Positions 12,646 through 25,660 of a DNA stretch of 64,000 nucleotides are shown piece by piece (positions within the stretch are counted from its first letter, which is position 1; each line of letters begins with the position of its first letter). Source of the DNA: Tamarix chinensis (Eukaryota > Streptophyta > Magnoliopsida > Caryophyllales > Tamaricaceae); assembly GCA_030549775.1 (NCBI GenBank), contig CM060174.1, forward strand, positions 13,820,128-13,884,127, written 5' to 3'. Below the pieces are notes generated by a model. It was given only the letters and a program-made list of their open reading frames with translations. It had not been told where the DNA came from and did no database searches. A program made the position numbers and the translations under genes.

Positions 12646-14880
12646 CCTCAATTATAAATCACAAGGCTCACAAGTTGTATAGTTCAGTTGTATTTAGTTA
12701 CATAGTTTTTGAGTTTTAATTCATTGTAAAATCAAACAATAAACAAAACCAACAAAAAAGAGAAAAATGTGCATGATTCAATGAATAGAGAAAAAGAAGA
12801 TGTATCAAGGAAATCAAGATTTATAAATAATAAGTAGGTATAAACTTCTAACAAAAATAGAGAACAACCAAGATAACTCAAAACTTAGAAGAGCATTATG
12901 TGGCCACTCTGACATCAACAAACTAAAATCATTCAAGTGTGTTTTATCTTTTTTTTTTTTCTCTAAGCTTGGCATAATTTTTAAAAGATTATGTGTGTGT
13001 TCTCTTTTATATGTTAGCCTATCTTATTTATGGAGGATTTATAATTAATAAATTATAAAATGCCACATAAATCACGTTGGCTTCATAGACAAGTTCAATG
13101 AGAATTAGAAGTTGAATCTTTAATTGAATTATGTGTGAGTTCTTATCTACTTTTGTTAATTATATGTGAGTGAAAAATATGGAAACCATCTATATTTTTC
13201 ATTTGTGGGATGATATAGAGTTATATCCCAAAATTTTACAATTAAATTTATCGTCATAACCATGTTGATCCCATACATATACATTCACATTAAATCATAA
13301 CACCACCATCATCTTCAACCTTTGATTTAAACCCTAACCCTGGCATCTTATATTATCCATTAACCCCATTATAAAGCCAAAATTTTAATCCTTTTACTTA
13401 AGATTTATTATCATCAATTAAACCCTCCATAGAATCATTCTTCCCCTTCCATACAAAAAAAAAACACAAAATCTCCAAAAACATAACCTTTATTAGTGAT
13501 TCTACCATTATGTTTCATCTCTTTTTGGATCAATTTCTTGGTGGATTGTTATAAGTTATTTGTGTGGGCTTCTTCTACACATTAGATACGACCAATTCCT
13601 ATGTGCCTTTTTGGTGACAATTAATTTCACCGAGATAAATGATGGTTGAATCTGACTTATTGTATCTTGGATTGATGGTTAAATCTAACTTATTGAATGG
13701 TGTACCCTTGTGTAATGAACCATTTAGTGGACTTTGATACATGGCTTTGAAAAAAAAAACTTCATTAGTAACATGAAGAGGAGGTAGGAAGAATGCTCCA
13801 TTTAGTTTAGAAGTCTAGAATCCAATGTGGTGGTGGATGAGCTAGTGAAGATAGGCCTCAATAGTAGTGCACTGTTTGTTTCTTGGCTATGATTTTGGGT
13901 TTTAGGGTAAGCAATTAAAGATGGCTTCTTGGGCAATATTGCCTAATCTTTTGTTGTAGGAAGGAGGATGAATTTGATCAGTTTCTTCTAACTTATGTTA
14001 TGTTTTGACTATAGCGAATGAGGGTTTATCGTGGATAGGTGGTGGGGGTTGATGTTGTGCTCGTGAATGTGTATGGTGTTGCTTCATGAGAAATAGCTAG
14101 TGAATGATAGCATACCTATCCATACTCTTCCTAGAAGGTAGGGGATAGGGTATGAGTGATGTTAAGTGTCATCCTTCTTTTAGTTTTAATCAAAAATAAT
14201 ATTTGTATTTATCAAAGAAAACTTAGACTATAAAAATCCACCTTGCAAGTATTTTGACATGTAAACCCATTCTGTATTACATAAGTAGTCCCTTTAACTC
14301 ATTAACAAGATGAAATATCAAGCTAAACAAACCTAATGTATTTTCATAACAAAAACTTCCATGTATTAGATATGAGCAAAGGATCTAGTTAATTAGTTGA
14401 TTGCAATTTCTTCTCATTGATGCATGCATTTTTTCCCTCAAGTATATAAAGAATATTAATCTCAAAACTTGAATTGTTTACGTCAAGGCCTTAAGCCTCT
14501 TTGACCAAATAGAAAAAGAAGGAAAAACGATGCAAGCAAAAGTGGTTAACCCGAAAGGCCTTTTTTTTTATATAAATATTTTTTTTAAAAAAAAAACATC
14601 CTTCATAGGTTAAAACTAACACATATTAACTAAGTATTGAATTGTACTCCTAAATCTTTTATTTATATTTTTAAAACATTTTAAAATCTCAAAAAGTTCC
14701 CAACAAAAGTTTAAAGTATATTAAAATGATTTAAATTGTCTGAACTAAGTGATCAGCTTAGAATAAGATGTAATATTAGAAACTTTATCTTTTGAATAAT
14801 CTAAATGTAAAAACATTAATAGAATAGTAATATAGTAGAATTTAGTCTGAAATAATATGTTACTTTAAATTATTCAATCC
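12646..14880. other. Intergenic, nothing recognised
   Basis: AT-rich sequence with short A and T runs. I see no ORF of note, no repeat shared with the rest of the window, and no RNA gene. The right end is the likely upstream region of the gene at 15290. Confidence 0.6.
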
Positions 14881-15289
14881 CATACAGAATAAGTATATGA
14901 GTATTCAAATGGAACATATGTTCGGTTATTCACCAATAATAATGGAATCTAATGAAGAGAAGAAGAAAAGAATGGCGTGCCCGACTTGGACCACGCCAAT
15001 TAATCAAGACGATAATAATACAAACACAGAGGGGGTTGGCAGGCAGGCATAAATTGCTGTATTTTATGCACCAACTACTATTGTATTGTTTCTGTAACTG
15101 GAAGAACTGTGACAATTAGGGTCAAAGAGGACCCCTCCCCCTCCTCCGGTGCTCCCCTCCCTCACTCAAATCTTTTTTCTCTCTCTCTATTCACTACCAC
15201 CTAGGGAGTGTCTTCGAACCGTTAAATATTCAACTCTTTTGCAAAAACCTCCCACAAAAAATATCCCAAGTCACACCACCCTTTTAAAA

Positions 15290-15925
15290 ATGAGTAACCA
15301 TCTGGCCATCTCCTCCGATTCGCGTCCCCTCCAAGCTCCCAAATCCGAATTACACAAGCCAATTCTTCTTTCCCCCATGTCAGCAGACTACAGTACACAA
15401 TCAACTGTAATCCCAAAAGAAACAGCAATACAAGCACTAAACACAATAATCCAACTCCATTTTGACAAAACCCTGGAAAAGAAGCGAGCGGTAGATAAAC
15501 AAAAGAAGAAGTTGTGGAAACTTTTCCAATCCTTCTTCTTCTTCCTCTCGATCATAATCTCAGCCGAAGCAATCAGTCCTAGATTACAATGTAGGCATGT
15601 TTGGATACCTATTATTTTGATTTCATTATCTCATATAATCTTTTATGTCTCTGTTGCTCAGACTCTAAGGTGTATTAACGGGTTTAAGTATCAACGACGG
15701 TGTCATAAATTGACTCTTGGATTAGCTACTGATCGGTTGAGGAAGTTGAAGATGAGGGGTGGTGGTGGTGGTGGTGGTGGTGGGGAGGAGTTTGATGAGA
15801 TACATTATCAAGAGCCGCCGGAGAGTTATTTTGGGAAGTTTAAGAGGAATTGGGCTTTGTATTTTTGTTTCTTGATCTTTATTTATGGGTTTATGGTTTC
15901 TTCTACTGTAATTCTTTGCTCCTAG
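15290..15925 (+). CDS. Intronless plant membrane protein of unknown function, 211 aa
   Basis: I do not recognise a named family. The protein starts MSNHLAISSDSRPLQAP and has a polar N-terminal third, a basic helical stretch (about residues 59-77, KTLEKKRAVDKQKKK) and three hydrophobic segments at about 78-94 (FFFFLSIII), 104-124 and 188-209, the last close to the C terminus. Between segments 2 and 3 is a loop with nine consecutive glycines (157-165) encoded by a GGT microsatellite. The frame is open up to an ATG at 15149, but the stretch 15149-15289 holds a CT-rich leader (CTCTCTCTCTAT) and codes unlike protein. The ATG at 15290, in AAAAATGAG, is therefore chosen. No intron is needed. The base composition (C-rich N-terminal codons) and undisturbed frame support a real gene. 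Membrane location is inferred; function is unknown. Confidence 0.8.
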   Translation: MSNHLAISSDSRPLQAPKSELHKPILLSPMSADYSTQSTVIPKETAIQALNTIIQLHFDKTLEKKRAVDKQKKKLWKLFQSFFFFLSIIISAEAISPRLQCRHVWIPIILISLSHIIFYVSVAQTLRCINGFKYQRRCHKLTLGLATDRLRKLKMRGGGGGGGGGEEFDEIHYQEPPESYFGKFKRNWALYFCFLIFIYGFMVSSTVILCS

Positions 15926-16604
15926 GATTCTTACCCTTTTTCTTTTTTTTATGGTTGTGGTTTCGTCCCCGGGGAGGAGAGGTAAGTTTGTGTTCATTGA
16001 CTTGAGATGTAATGAATTTCATTGGGTTGGATGAGCTGCGGAGTGCAGGATGGTTGGAATGTTTAAGAAGCTTATTTACAGATTCTGTCGATGATTTGTT
16101 AAATCAACCACAACCGTTAAATCATACAAGCAAACTCCACGCTAGGAACTCCATACTTAGAAACACATATTTCACACCTCACACAATAGCAGTAACCACC
16201 CAGATCCAAAGAATTCCTAAGTGAAAAAATGATAATATATCTTGTACCCCAAGAGGAAGACCCTTAACTGGTGAATCACCCTATGTCATTCAACCACCAC
16301 CGAATCAATCAGCAAGACCCGTAAAAAGCCCAGAAAACACCCACTCCGTTACCAACAATATAATCCCAAGGGGTAATCAGAATCCTCATATGCCCCAGTT
16401 AACCACAATCCAGCGATTCAGTTCCAACAACATATAAGAAGTATGATCACGAGCATATATCAATTACCTTCAATGTCAAAATATTCCGTACAGATAAAAA
16501 GAGATGCGATCCCCATCGTATCGATGCTATTTATATCTGATCTAAAACCATCACATTTTGTTGTTCTTCCCAAATCATCATCAATCTTGATGCTAATAAT
16601 AATA

Positions 16605-16700
16605 CTAACGGGTTGAGGCACGTGGCCAAGAGGAAGACAACCCCACTGCAAGGTGAAAGGTCACGGGTTTGAAACCTATCTTTTCTTGGGCTCTCCCTTT
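16605..16700 (+). repeat. tRNA-derived SINE-like head
   Basis: An A-box-like TGGCCAAGAGG (16623-16633) and a B-box GGTTTGAAACC (16666-16676) lie 32 bp apart, as in tRNA genes and tRNA-derived SINEs. No cloverleaf with a paired acceptor stem is apparent, so a functional tRNA gene is unlikely. The tail of the SINE and its target duplication were not found, and the 3' border is not fixed. Confidence 0.5.
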
Positions 16701-18914
16701 TCTCCAAGTGTACCGAAATGTACTGAAAAATATATATACTAACAGAGAAGAGGAAGTCCTCCAGAGATTCCTTTGGTATCCTCGATCCCGCAGCCAAACC
16801 AATCTAACTAATGAAACCAAGCTATCTGCGCTATTTGAATTTAAGTTCTGCTGAGAGGTTTGGCCTGCAGAGAGTACACATCGGTGATCTTGCGTCCAAT
16901 AAGGATTATCTTCCATGGTATACAGATCAAGGCAAACCCCCTACGGCCCCACCCCCATACAGTAATGATCAGCTGCTACCTCTCCATATCAACGCGAGCA
17001 CTGCAGGAAATAAGGGAAAATAAGAAAATATTTGTGGATATTAAATCGCCGCTATAAGTTAGTCGATAATGTGACACTTATGTTTGTTGAAATAAAGCTT
17101 ATTATTGATGATACGAAAAGTATTAGTTGGAAAAAAATTAATTTTGAATGCCTTTATTATTGATGATAAATCGTCCATAAAAGTCGTAATACCAACCATT
17201 AAAATTTTAAATTTAAAATATTTTGAAATCAAAATTCTTTATTACCAAGATTTTTCATGGGAACAAAAATTCCAAGAATATCGTCAACAATAAATTTATT
17301 AATGACGTGTTTTCGAGAAGCAAAAATTCAGAAAAATCTTATTACTAATGATTTTACGAGAAACAAAAGTTTCAAAAAACCTTATTAGTGACAATTATTG
17401 TTGGTAATAAGCTTTTGGAAATATGAAATAAAATCAAAATATTATATGAAATAAAAAATAAGGTTTTGAAAATATTACTTAATATAAATAATATTTTAAA
17501 GCGAAATGTTGTTATAAAAAATATAGTTTACAAAATAAATATAATATTTTTACATCTAACTTGTCAATACTAACATAAACCCTAATAATCATTTTCATCA
17601 TCTTCATCGTGATTAGATGGCGGAAGCAGAGGACCTTCAACCCATTTAACTATAAAAGTTCTCATTTTTCATAAATATTCCTCATGGCGCTTAAATGATG
17701 TTTGTTGTTTTGCTATAATCTCTTTCATTTGTTTTTTTTTATTTTTCTCTACTTGATATTACTATTCTTGTTCTTGTAGTAGATAAGTGTGCATTCAAAT
17801 CATGCAAGAAGTAACACAACTTTATCCCTCCCATGAAAGTCTTCACCTCACACATTTTCAATGCTATGGACGACTACTTAAGACTACCTCGAGTATTGGT
17901 TATTCATCAACTTCTAGATTTGTAGGATCATCTGCATTAGCACTATTAGAAGTCATCTATAACAAGGTTTCTTTCTGTTTTCTTAACATTTTGTTTTATA
18001 TGTGTAAGTAAAAGTTAGACATATTATAAAGAATATTAACAATATTATAATTAATTACATATAACTAACTTATAAAATTCTCACGGCTTGCAAAATGACC
18101 CATTTATTATTCTTAAAATGCATTTTTCTATAGGTCTCGACCGCAAGTAAATTTTTTTTTCTAGATCGGCTTATATTTGAGAGAAAAGTTAATATAGTAT
18201 AATAAATTAATAATGAAAATAATAAGAATAAAAAAAACTCCCAAAATACTTGTAGTAATATTGTGACAACGACTTTGTACGGTGACAAGAGGGAGTGACA
18301 TGTTTTCTCTTATTTGCATCATTTTTGTTTGATAAAGCATTCACCAACAAAAAAGTAATTTATTCATATTCTTTATATGTATCATTATTCAATGTTTATA
18401 CCAAAATTGAATATTATATTTTCATCCTTTGAATTTCATAGTTCGGTAATCTTTACTACACATATGGTTTAAAAAAAGATGGTATATAATTATTATCTTA
18501 TTTTCAATCTTTTTTATGATCACTTATATAATCTATGTATCGATCAACCATCCATTGATCAAGACCCAATTGAATCCTAGGCCATGCAAAAGTTTCCCTC
18601 CGTGGAACTAAATCAAAATATGTCCATATATATACAGAGGCATAGGTTAGAAATTATATAATTTTGATTTAATTACTTAATTATAAAAGATAATAAATCA
18701 ATTATAGAAACTATAAAATAGTTTGATATATAGAAACTCTACATTATGATGATAATTAAACATAAATGAAAAAAGTGTAGAATGCGTCAAAATTGTAGGA
18801 AATAAGATAAGATCATCTACGATAATAAAATTGTAAAGTAGGTTTAGATTTAGTATAAAAATTCAACTTATTAAATAATCACTAATCACAATCATAAATT
18901 TTATCTCTATCAAT

Positions 18915-19790
18915 AAATTATCCTTCATTATCCTCATCTAAAATTTCTTGTTCCACGTTGTCATCTTTAACAATGAAATGTCTTATTTCATCTTGATCAC
19001 CACTTAGGACCGCAACACTACTAGCACCAACACATACAATATTTAAGTTGTCAAGGTTTTTGATATCAACGTTAAAGTCAATGACACTCAAGCCAACATC
19101 ATCTACCATATATATGTTGTTGAGATTGTCATCATCTAAATCCCAAATATTGCAATGATTAACTTCCCATACAACTTCCTAATTTGGGCCATTATACAAA
19201 TCCTAGTATTAAAAACCGGACCAAACCGGCTGGTCCGACCGATGAACCGGCGAACTAGTCGGGTCATCGGTCAGATTTCATGTGCTAGTTTTTAAGATCT
19301 CGGAACCAGTGAAAACCGGTCAAAAACCGGTCGGACCAGTGAAAATCGGTGAACCGGTCAAAAAATCGGTCTTAGAACCGGTCAAAAAACCGGTTGAGAG
19401 CCGGTCAAATTCATGTATAGTTTAATTTTCTATGTATTTCATATTTTTTGACTTAAAATGTACCACCGGTTCGACCAGTCCAAACCACTGGTTCGACCAC
19501 TAAACCAGTGAACCAGTTATGATACCGGTTCGATGACCGGTCCGGTTTTTAAAACTATGGTACAAATCATCCACGTACTAGACTTGCGTTGCCTGAGTTC
19601 CAAGAATATGTTGGTCCTCCTTATACCACTTGACTATAGTATACACACTTGTAATATGGTTTGTTCACACAATTATCTTCTTTCTTGGATTAGTATCAAA
19701 CACTTGTATTTAAATAAAACTACTACAGAACACCTAGACAAGTAAAATAATTCTATGATCTAGGTTATTTGTCCATAGAAATTATCATCG
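18915..19790 (-). pseudogene. CACTA transposase C-terminal part (DUF4216-like), split by a MITE
   Basis: Minus-strand reading from 19790 gives YGQIT then IIEL..Y and VVLFKYKC, the usual start of DUF4216. Then come GGPTY and ASLVRG up to the MITE at 19560-19203. Beyond it are EVVWEVNHCNIWDLDDDN and an acidic tail ending in DEDNEG at 18918 (ORF 19109-18918). This is the C-terminal module of plant TNP2 transposases. The break at 19790 is the assembly gap. In-frame stops are present. Confidence 0.75.
19203..19560. mobile_element. hAT-type MITE, 358 bp (CCGGTT family)
   Basis: The terminal inverted repeats are CTAGTATTAAAAACCGGACC on the left and CCATAGTTTTAAAAACCGG (complement of the right end). 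A perfect 8-bp target duplication TACAAATC lies at 19195-19202 and 19561-19568. The interior is a chain of CCGGT, ACCGGTC and GGTTCGACC words that can fold into a long hairpin, and it has no ORF. It interrupts the DUF4216 remnant of the CACTA element, so it is younger than that element. Confidence 0.92.
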
Positions 19791-19791
19791 C

Positions 19792-20291
19792 NNNNNNNNN
19801 NNNNNNNNNNNNNNNNNNNNNNNNNNNNNNNNNNNNNNNNNNNNNNNNNNNNNNNNNNNNNNNNNNNNNNNNNNNNNNNNNNNNNNNNNNNNNNNNNNNN
19901 NNNNNNNNNNNNNNNNNNNNNNNNNNNNNNNNNNNNNNNNNNNNNNNNNNNNNNNNNNNNNNNNNNNNNNNNNNNNNNNNNNNNNNNNNNNNNNNNNNNN
20001 NNNNNNNNNNNNNNNNNNNNNNNNNNNNNNNNNNNNNNNNNNNNNNNNNNNNNNNNNNNNNNNNNNNNNNNNNNNNNNNNNNNNNNNNNNNNNNNNNNNN
20101 NNNNNNNNNNNNNNNNNNNNNNNNNNNNNNNNNNNNNNNNNNNNNNNNNNNNNNNNNNNNNNNNNNNNNNNNNNNNNNNNNNNNNNNNNNNNNNNNNNNN
20201 NNNNNNNNNNNNNNNNNNNNNNNNNNNNNNNNNNNNNNNNNNNNNNNNNNNNNNNNNNNNNNNNNNNNNNNNNNNNNNNNNNNNNNNNNNN
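19792..20291. other. Assembly gap, 500 N
   Basis: Exactly 500 Ns, the conventional size for a gap of unknown length. It lies inside the CACTA transposase, between DUF4218 and DUF4216. Open frames across it are meaningless. Confidence 1.
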
Positions 20292-21204
20292 TCGCCCTTT
20301 CCTAATACACATATGCCACTATTTTATGTTTTTCTCTTTACATCTATATCATGTATTGAGAATTTAAATTCATTAATTACACAACTTGAATAAGAAAGCG
20401 CCATAGCAAATGCTCCAAACTCCAAGAAGAACAACTCGTCAGTGCTTTCAGATGATATCATTCCACACAACTTGTACATTTATAATGTTTGTGTGTTTAA
20501 ACTAAGTGATGATATCATAAACCCTAACAATAACCAATTATGAGTTTCAATTTTTATTACTAAAAATAATTACCTTTGAATAGAACCAAGACAAAAATTA
20601 TTTCTTTTGAACTTCATTCAAATTACCACCACTGCCACATCATTGAATATCATCCATGTCTTTACTATAAAAATAATGCATTTTCATTACTTACTTATAT
20701 ATAATACTATGATAAATATAGAGAATATTATAATACACTTACTCCAAATATTTATGTGTTTTCGAACAACTATTCAAAACATATCACTGGGCATCTTTCT
20801 TAACTTTATATGTTATACTCACATGTGTCTTCTTACCAACAGAGTGAGCCTAAGATTGGAAAACTGGTAGATAACGGCTTTCCACAACCACATCTACATT
20901 TCTATCTAGCTAGTTGAACTTAGTCTAAACACCTTTCAAGTACATTGAACAAAAAATTAGCACTTCATCGACTCCAAGACCTTTAGCAATAGAAAATTTT
21001 TTCCTAGCACAGTTCCTTATGTTCTTCAAGTCCTTTAACTTCCTCTCAATCGATTACATCCATCTCCCATGAACTGCTCTACTGAGTCTTGCTACTTTAG
21101 ATAAGTGCATTAGCGGAGCTTGAGCTACGCCATGGTGTCTTAGGACACCATGCGATCACGGCTTAAATATATTCTAGTGTTATATCATATATGAAATATT
21201 TAGT

Positions 21205-21271
21205 TGGTCTAATGGAGGATACCAAGGGATTTGAACAGCAATTACACCCTCAAGGTCGAGGGTTCAAGTAT
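21205..21271 (+). repeat. tRNA-like A and B boxes (SINE head or tRNA relic)
   Basis: A-box TGGTCTAATGG at 21205-21215 and B-box GGTTCAAGTAT at 21261-21271, followed by a short AT-rich stretch. A perfect acceptor stem is not visible, so a working tRNA is unlikely. It faces the second tRNA-like head at 21353-21406. Confidence 0.55.
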
Positions 21272-21352
21272 CTACTAAAACTATTTTTGTATTGTTACAA
21301 ACATGATGACTTGTGGGAATAAAATTAAAATATTCCTCATGTCTCTTCATGA

Positions 21353-21406
21353 TGATTCAAACCCACAACCAGTGTTGTGTAACGTCATCCCCCAACCACT
21401 CAGCTA
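21353..21406 (-). repeat. Second tRNA-like head on the opposite strand
   Basis: On the minus strand: A-box TAGCTGAGTGG (21406-21396), then B-box GGGTTTGAATCA (21364-21353), a good match to both pol III consensus boxes with leucine/serine-tRNA-like GAGTGG. It converges on the head at 21205-21271 with about 80 bp between the two B boxes. Confidence 0.55.
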
Positions 21407-23999
21407 AGGATTGATTATTGTTCTTTCAACCATATATATATTCTATATCAATTTTCAACCCTTAAACTATGTTGTAATTATTATTTTTTTAATCACATTA
21501 AATGTGCTTATTTATTTAGATCTAGTTATGTTAGTAGCAAGTACAAGAATCTAAACACCTAATATTTTTTTAGTTTTATTTTTATTAATAATATAATTTG
21601 AATTTTTATGATTAATTTATAAACGAATCTTTTTTTGGTGAGATCTTTAAAATAACAATAATTCAATCTTATTTATTTTAAAATATATTACTCAAAATAA
21701 AAGCTTATTTGAACAAAAGGGATAATATATAATTTTTAATGATAATATATTTTATTACTATTATTATTATTTTATAGGGACACCATAGAATTAAATGTCT
21801 GGCTCCACCGATGGATAAGTGGATTTGTAAGTGAACCATGATACTAAAAAAGAATGGAGGAAATATGTGTTCCATCTTACATAAGATAAGAACGATATTA
21901 TCTTCTGCTTTCTCCAAATCAACCATATAAAGTTTCCTTGCATATATCTGACTAGAGAAGTTACTCAACTCAATAATGGTGTTACTTATCTACTAGTTTA
22001 AAAAAGAGTGCATGCCTACTAGTAATAGATGTTGCAGTATGACATGACGGTCATGTGAATTCAACCCGCTAAATCTAATATCAAGAAAATGCTTCCTCAA
22101 ATTACCAACACTATCAGGAACTTCACATCCTTCAAGAAGTTAAGGAATGTTGCTTTATCATGTGATGAAAATGTACATTCGGCAGCAGACTTCATTAGCT
22201 TATTCCTATTATAATAAAGTTACAACTTATGCCTAATGCTCATATCTACTAAGTCACGTCTTGTATTATCAATTTCCTTTGAATTAGCAATACCAAGTAA
22301 CATCTTGATCAAATTAGAAGAAACATTCTTCTTAATATGCATGACATCTAAATTATGTTTTAGCATAAGCATAAACCAATACGGTTAGCCCATAGAAGAT
22401 GCTTTTACTTTTCCGATTTAACTCATTAACACCTCTCTTTCTCTTGCCAAAATATTTCCTAAATGGGTGATCTTATACATGACTCAACTACATCAAGATA
22501 TCAACAGTCAATAAATTTTGAGGAGGACTTATTTTCTCAACCTTACCATTAAATAATTTGATTTTCCACATTAGATGATTGGTTGGAAGAAATCATCAAT
22601 GTCCAATATATCCTACCTTACCTCTCAATCTAACAGATGGAGTATCTTTATTACAACTAGGGAACACAAAATATACATGTCATGTCTATCATAAGAGATA
22701 TGATCAAGTAGGAAAATCATTAATAGTCTATAGCAATGTTGCACACATTTTGAACAGTTTAATCTCAAAAGCATCTTGTGCCTTAACTCCTACCATCCAC
22801 AAATATTTCATTTCATTAACTAATGGTATGAGAAACACATTAATATACATCTTAGGCTCATAATGACTAATGATTAACAAAGTCAACATAAAAATGGATC
22901 TTTCATGCATTGTTATGGGGGCAAGTTATACGTCGTCATAATTACCGACCACATGCTATAATTTTTACCCATGCCAAATGGATTAAACCCATTCGATGTT
23001 AACCCCGAATGAAAATTATGAATATCAGCAGCAAAATCTGAATGTTTCACATCAAAATCTTTACATGCTTGTCCATCAACAAGATGTTATAGTACCTTTA
23101 ACTTCATAGAATGCCTAATTAAATGACATCTTATGTCTTTAGTGTGTCTCTACAAGCATACAACCTCTTCAATCTACATGTCAAAGGAAAGTAACATAAC
23201 ACTTTAAGAGGTAATTTCTTTCCATTTGTGCCTTGGTCAATCCATTGAAAGGTACCACATAGTAGACCACTATTTCTTTTAGAATTTTTCTTCCAAAAAA
23301 ATGCACAATCAAACCTGCACACATGAATCATTTCGTACCCTAAACCTAACATGTTCATCATCTTCTTAGCATTATAATGTGATGTGGAAAACTTATTTCC
23401 CTATGGAAGAGCCTCTTTCAACAACTTTAATTGTCCATCAAATAACGTTTTACACCTATAATAGATCATCTTCTAGTTACACCTTTAATGTTATTGTACC
23501 AAATCCTAACATCCGATGACCAACTCTAAATTAGCCAATGAGTCCACAATTCTCATAGAATATTTTGTTCTCTTACTTCTTTAGAAGAAGGTCTATCTAC
23601 CTCGAATGAGCCACTTGGATAATTAGGGCATACACTTGTTGGCCTCTCATTCAGATACCTTCATTTATCATTAATCACTATCAACTCTCTAGCAGTCTAA
23701 TCATAGTGTCGCATAAAATGTTCACTCTCAATAAATCTAGAGTGTGGAACATAAGTGGCAAACAAATATAGATATCTAGTCAGCACCTCTACCAATGGTT
23801 ATATAAGTGGGAAGGTAAGCAAAATATAATATAACCTGAACTTGTATGGTCACAAATACGAACCCTTCTCTATCATGCGATCTATCACATCATATACCCA
23901 TTTTACATGATGCCTAATATCCTCATCCTGAGACATCCTAAAGTAATACATAGGGTATGCATTAAGTAGCATCCTACCACCTATAAAAAAGGGCACAAA

Positions 24000-24331
24000 A
24001 CACAAACCTTGGTATGAAGATCCATTTTTAAATTAACATTTACTTTATTTCATTTCTTTTCTATAACTAATTAATGTTAAAGACCCTTAACAATTTAATG
24101 TAGAAGTATTTTATTTTTATAACTTAAGTTATTATTACAACTAATTTTATGCTTTCTAGTTATAATTCTATGTTATATATATTTATATTAAATGTTAGAA
24201 ATAAGGGATTTTTATTTATTACTACTATCATTACTATACTGATTGTGTAAATCCTTATAAAATAAAAATAATTCATATTGAATGAGTCATATTTTTTTCT
24301 TTTAATTTTATTAATCAGCCTCTAATATATC

Positions 24332-24367
<36 letters not shown>

Positions 24368-25660
24368 TTATTTTTTTTAAATTAACCAAATACTTTAGTT
24401 CCATTATTACATAAGGGTCTAACTACGTAAAATTAAACAATATTAAATATTTGAGTTATTTTTATATCATCTTCATTAATTACTCTATAAAGTTAAAGGT
24501 ATTTTTTTTACCTAAAATAAATAACTATTATAGATTACTCATTAAATGCTCTAGCTATACCAAATTTATTAATATTAAATTGCTTACCTTTAATTTTTCA
24601 ATATCTAGGTTCACGCATGCCTATTAACTATTCTTTATAGTCAAGATATCCTCAATAGTTTTTTTTTTATATCTAATGACCACAAATATATTAGTTGTAT
24701 AATTTCACAATATAGTCTAACTATATAGAATTAATTAATATTAAAAAAATAAAAAAAATATTTATCTTCATTAATTACTATCTAAAGTGAAAGTTTCTAT
24801 ATTTTCATATATTTTTTATTGTTGTATTGGCACCATTAATTTTTATTATTATACAATAACAAATGAAAATAAATTTTTCTTATTTTTTAATATTTACTTT
24901 TTCATGCACCATGAATCCATATTATATATTTATATCATTCACCTTCTAAATTAAGATGCTAATTACATAATCTAACATACTTACATCCTAAGATACGAAT
25001 TAAACACATAATCTAACAAATATTAATTAAAACCTAACACGCTCACCAAAAAAATTAAAATTACATATCACTAAATTTAATGTATATTAATATGCCACCT
25101 TAAAAGTTTACACATATACTAAGATACCACCTGACATATATATTAATAACAACAACTAACTAAAATACTTATTATACTCTAACATACTAATACTTATTCT
25201 ATTCTAACATGTATAGTAACAACTACATTCAATAATATAATTATCCACATAACCTAACTATAATAATCTAAAAACCCAATTATAAAAAATCTAATTAACC
25301 AATTATACAAAACCTAACTACAATAACATAATAACCCAATTATAAAAAAAAATCTAATTAACTAATTGTACAAAACCTAACTCTATTAATCTAAAAACCA
25401 AATTCTACAAAATCTAGTTAAAATAATCTAATTAACCAATTATACAAAACCTAAATACTATAATATAACTCATAAAAATTATTTCAATGTATACAATTAA
25501 CAATAATTAACATAAAACAAACAAATACATAATAATTATACCAAATTAATAATGGAGGTAGTTCTCGGACAAAAAATCATTGGTGTTGCTCCAGGTACTT
25601 ATGGTTATACCTACAAATTAGTAATTGGATAATCTTATACCAAAAAACATATAAGATATA
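24000..25660. other. AT-rich interior of the CACTA element, no gene seen
   Basis: Very AT-rich sequence with a (TA)n microsatellite at about 24341-24364 and many near-repeats of CTAATTAACCAATTATACAAAACC at 25260-25450. No protein motif was recognised. Confidence 0.6.

Larger units (their letters stand above)
21105..21790. mobile_element. Insert in DUF4218 with a 9-bp palindrome and two tRNA-like heads
   Basis: The DUF4218 reading stops at about 21790 and resumes near 21105, so about 0.68 kb has been inserted. The left side carries a perfect hairpin, CATGGTGTC TTAG GACACCATG (21131-21152). The right edge has GGACACCAT (21778-21786), the same word inverted, suggesting terminal inverted repeats. 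Two tRNA-like promoters lie inside. Exact ends and target duplication were not resolved, and no family is assigned. Confidence 0.5.
20900..24000 (-). pseudogene. CACTA TNP2-type transposase remnant (TNP2 core and DUF4218)
   Basis: On the minus strand, 23361-23131 reads LGLGYEMIHVCRFDCAFFWK and on through a LLCGT cysteine remnant and VLCYFPLTCRLKRLY, the known start of the TNP2 (Transposase_21) core. A segment with SNGFNPFGMGKNYSMW and YNLPP follows near 22980-22920, and then PKMYINVFLIPLVNEMKYLW (22910-22728), another hallmark. DUF4218 follows at 21968-21790 with ILCKMEHIFPPFFFSIMVHL, and resumes after an insert at about 21100-20930 with SIERKLKDLKN and FSIAKGLGVDE. Several stops and frameshifts show it is dead. 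Its product would be a nuclear transposase. Confidence 0.88.

Noticed and set aside
15149..15289. Longer N terminus of the membrane protein from the ATG at 15149
   Set aside because: CT-rich leader composition with no protein-like features. The ATG at 15290 has better context and begins the plausible protein.
16811..17057. Frames of 65-70 aa (RVHIGDLASNKDYLPWY type) as a host exon
   Set aside because: No family recognised, no splice support, and cut by the CACTA end at 16998.
19769..20312. Frames of 175-178 aa across the gap
   Set aside because: Consist of unknown bases.
21205..21406. Functional tRNA genes
   Set aside because: A and B boxes are present but no paired acceptor stem or full cloverleaf could be built by eye.
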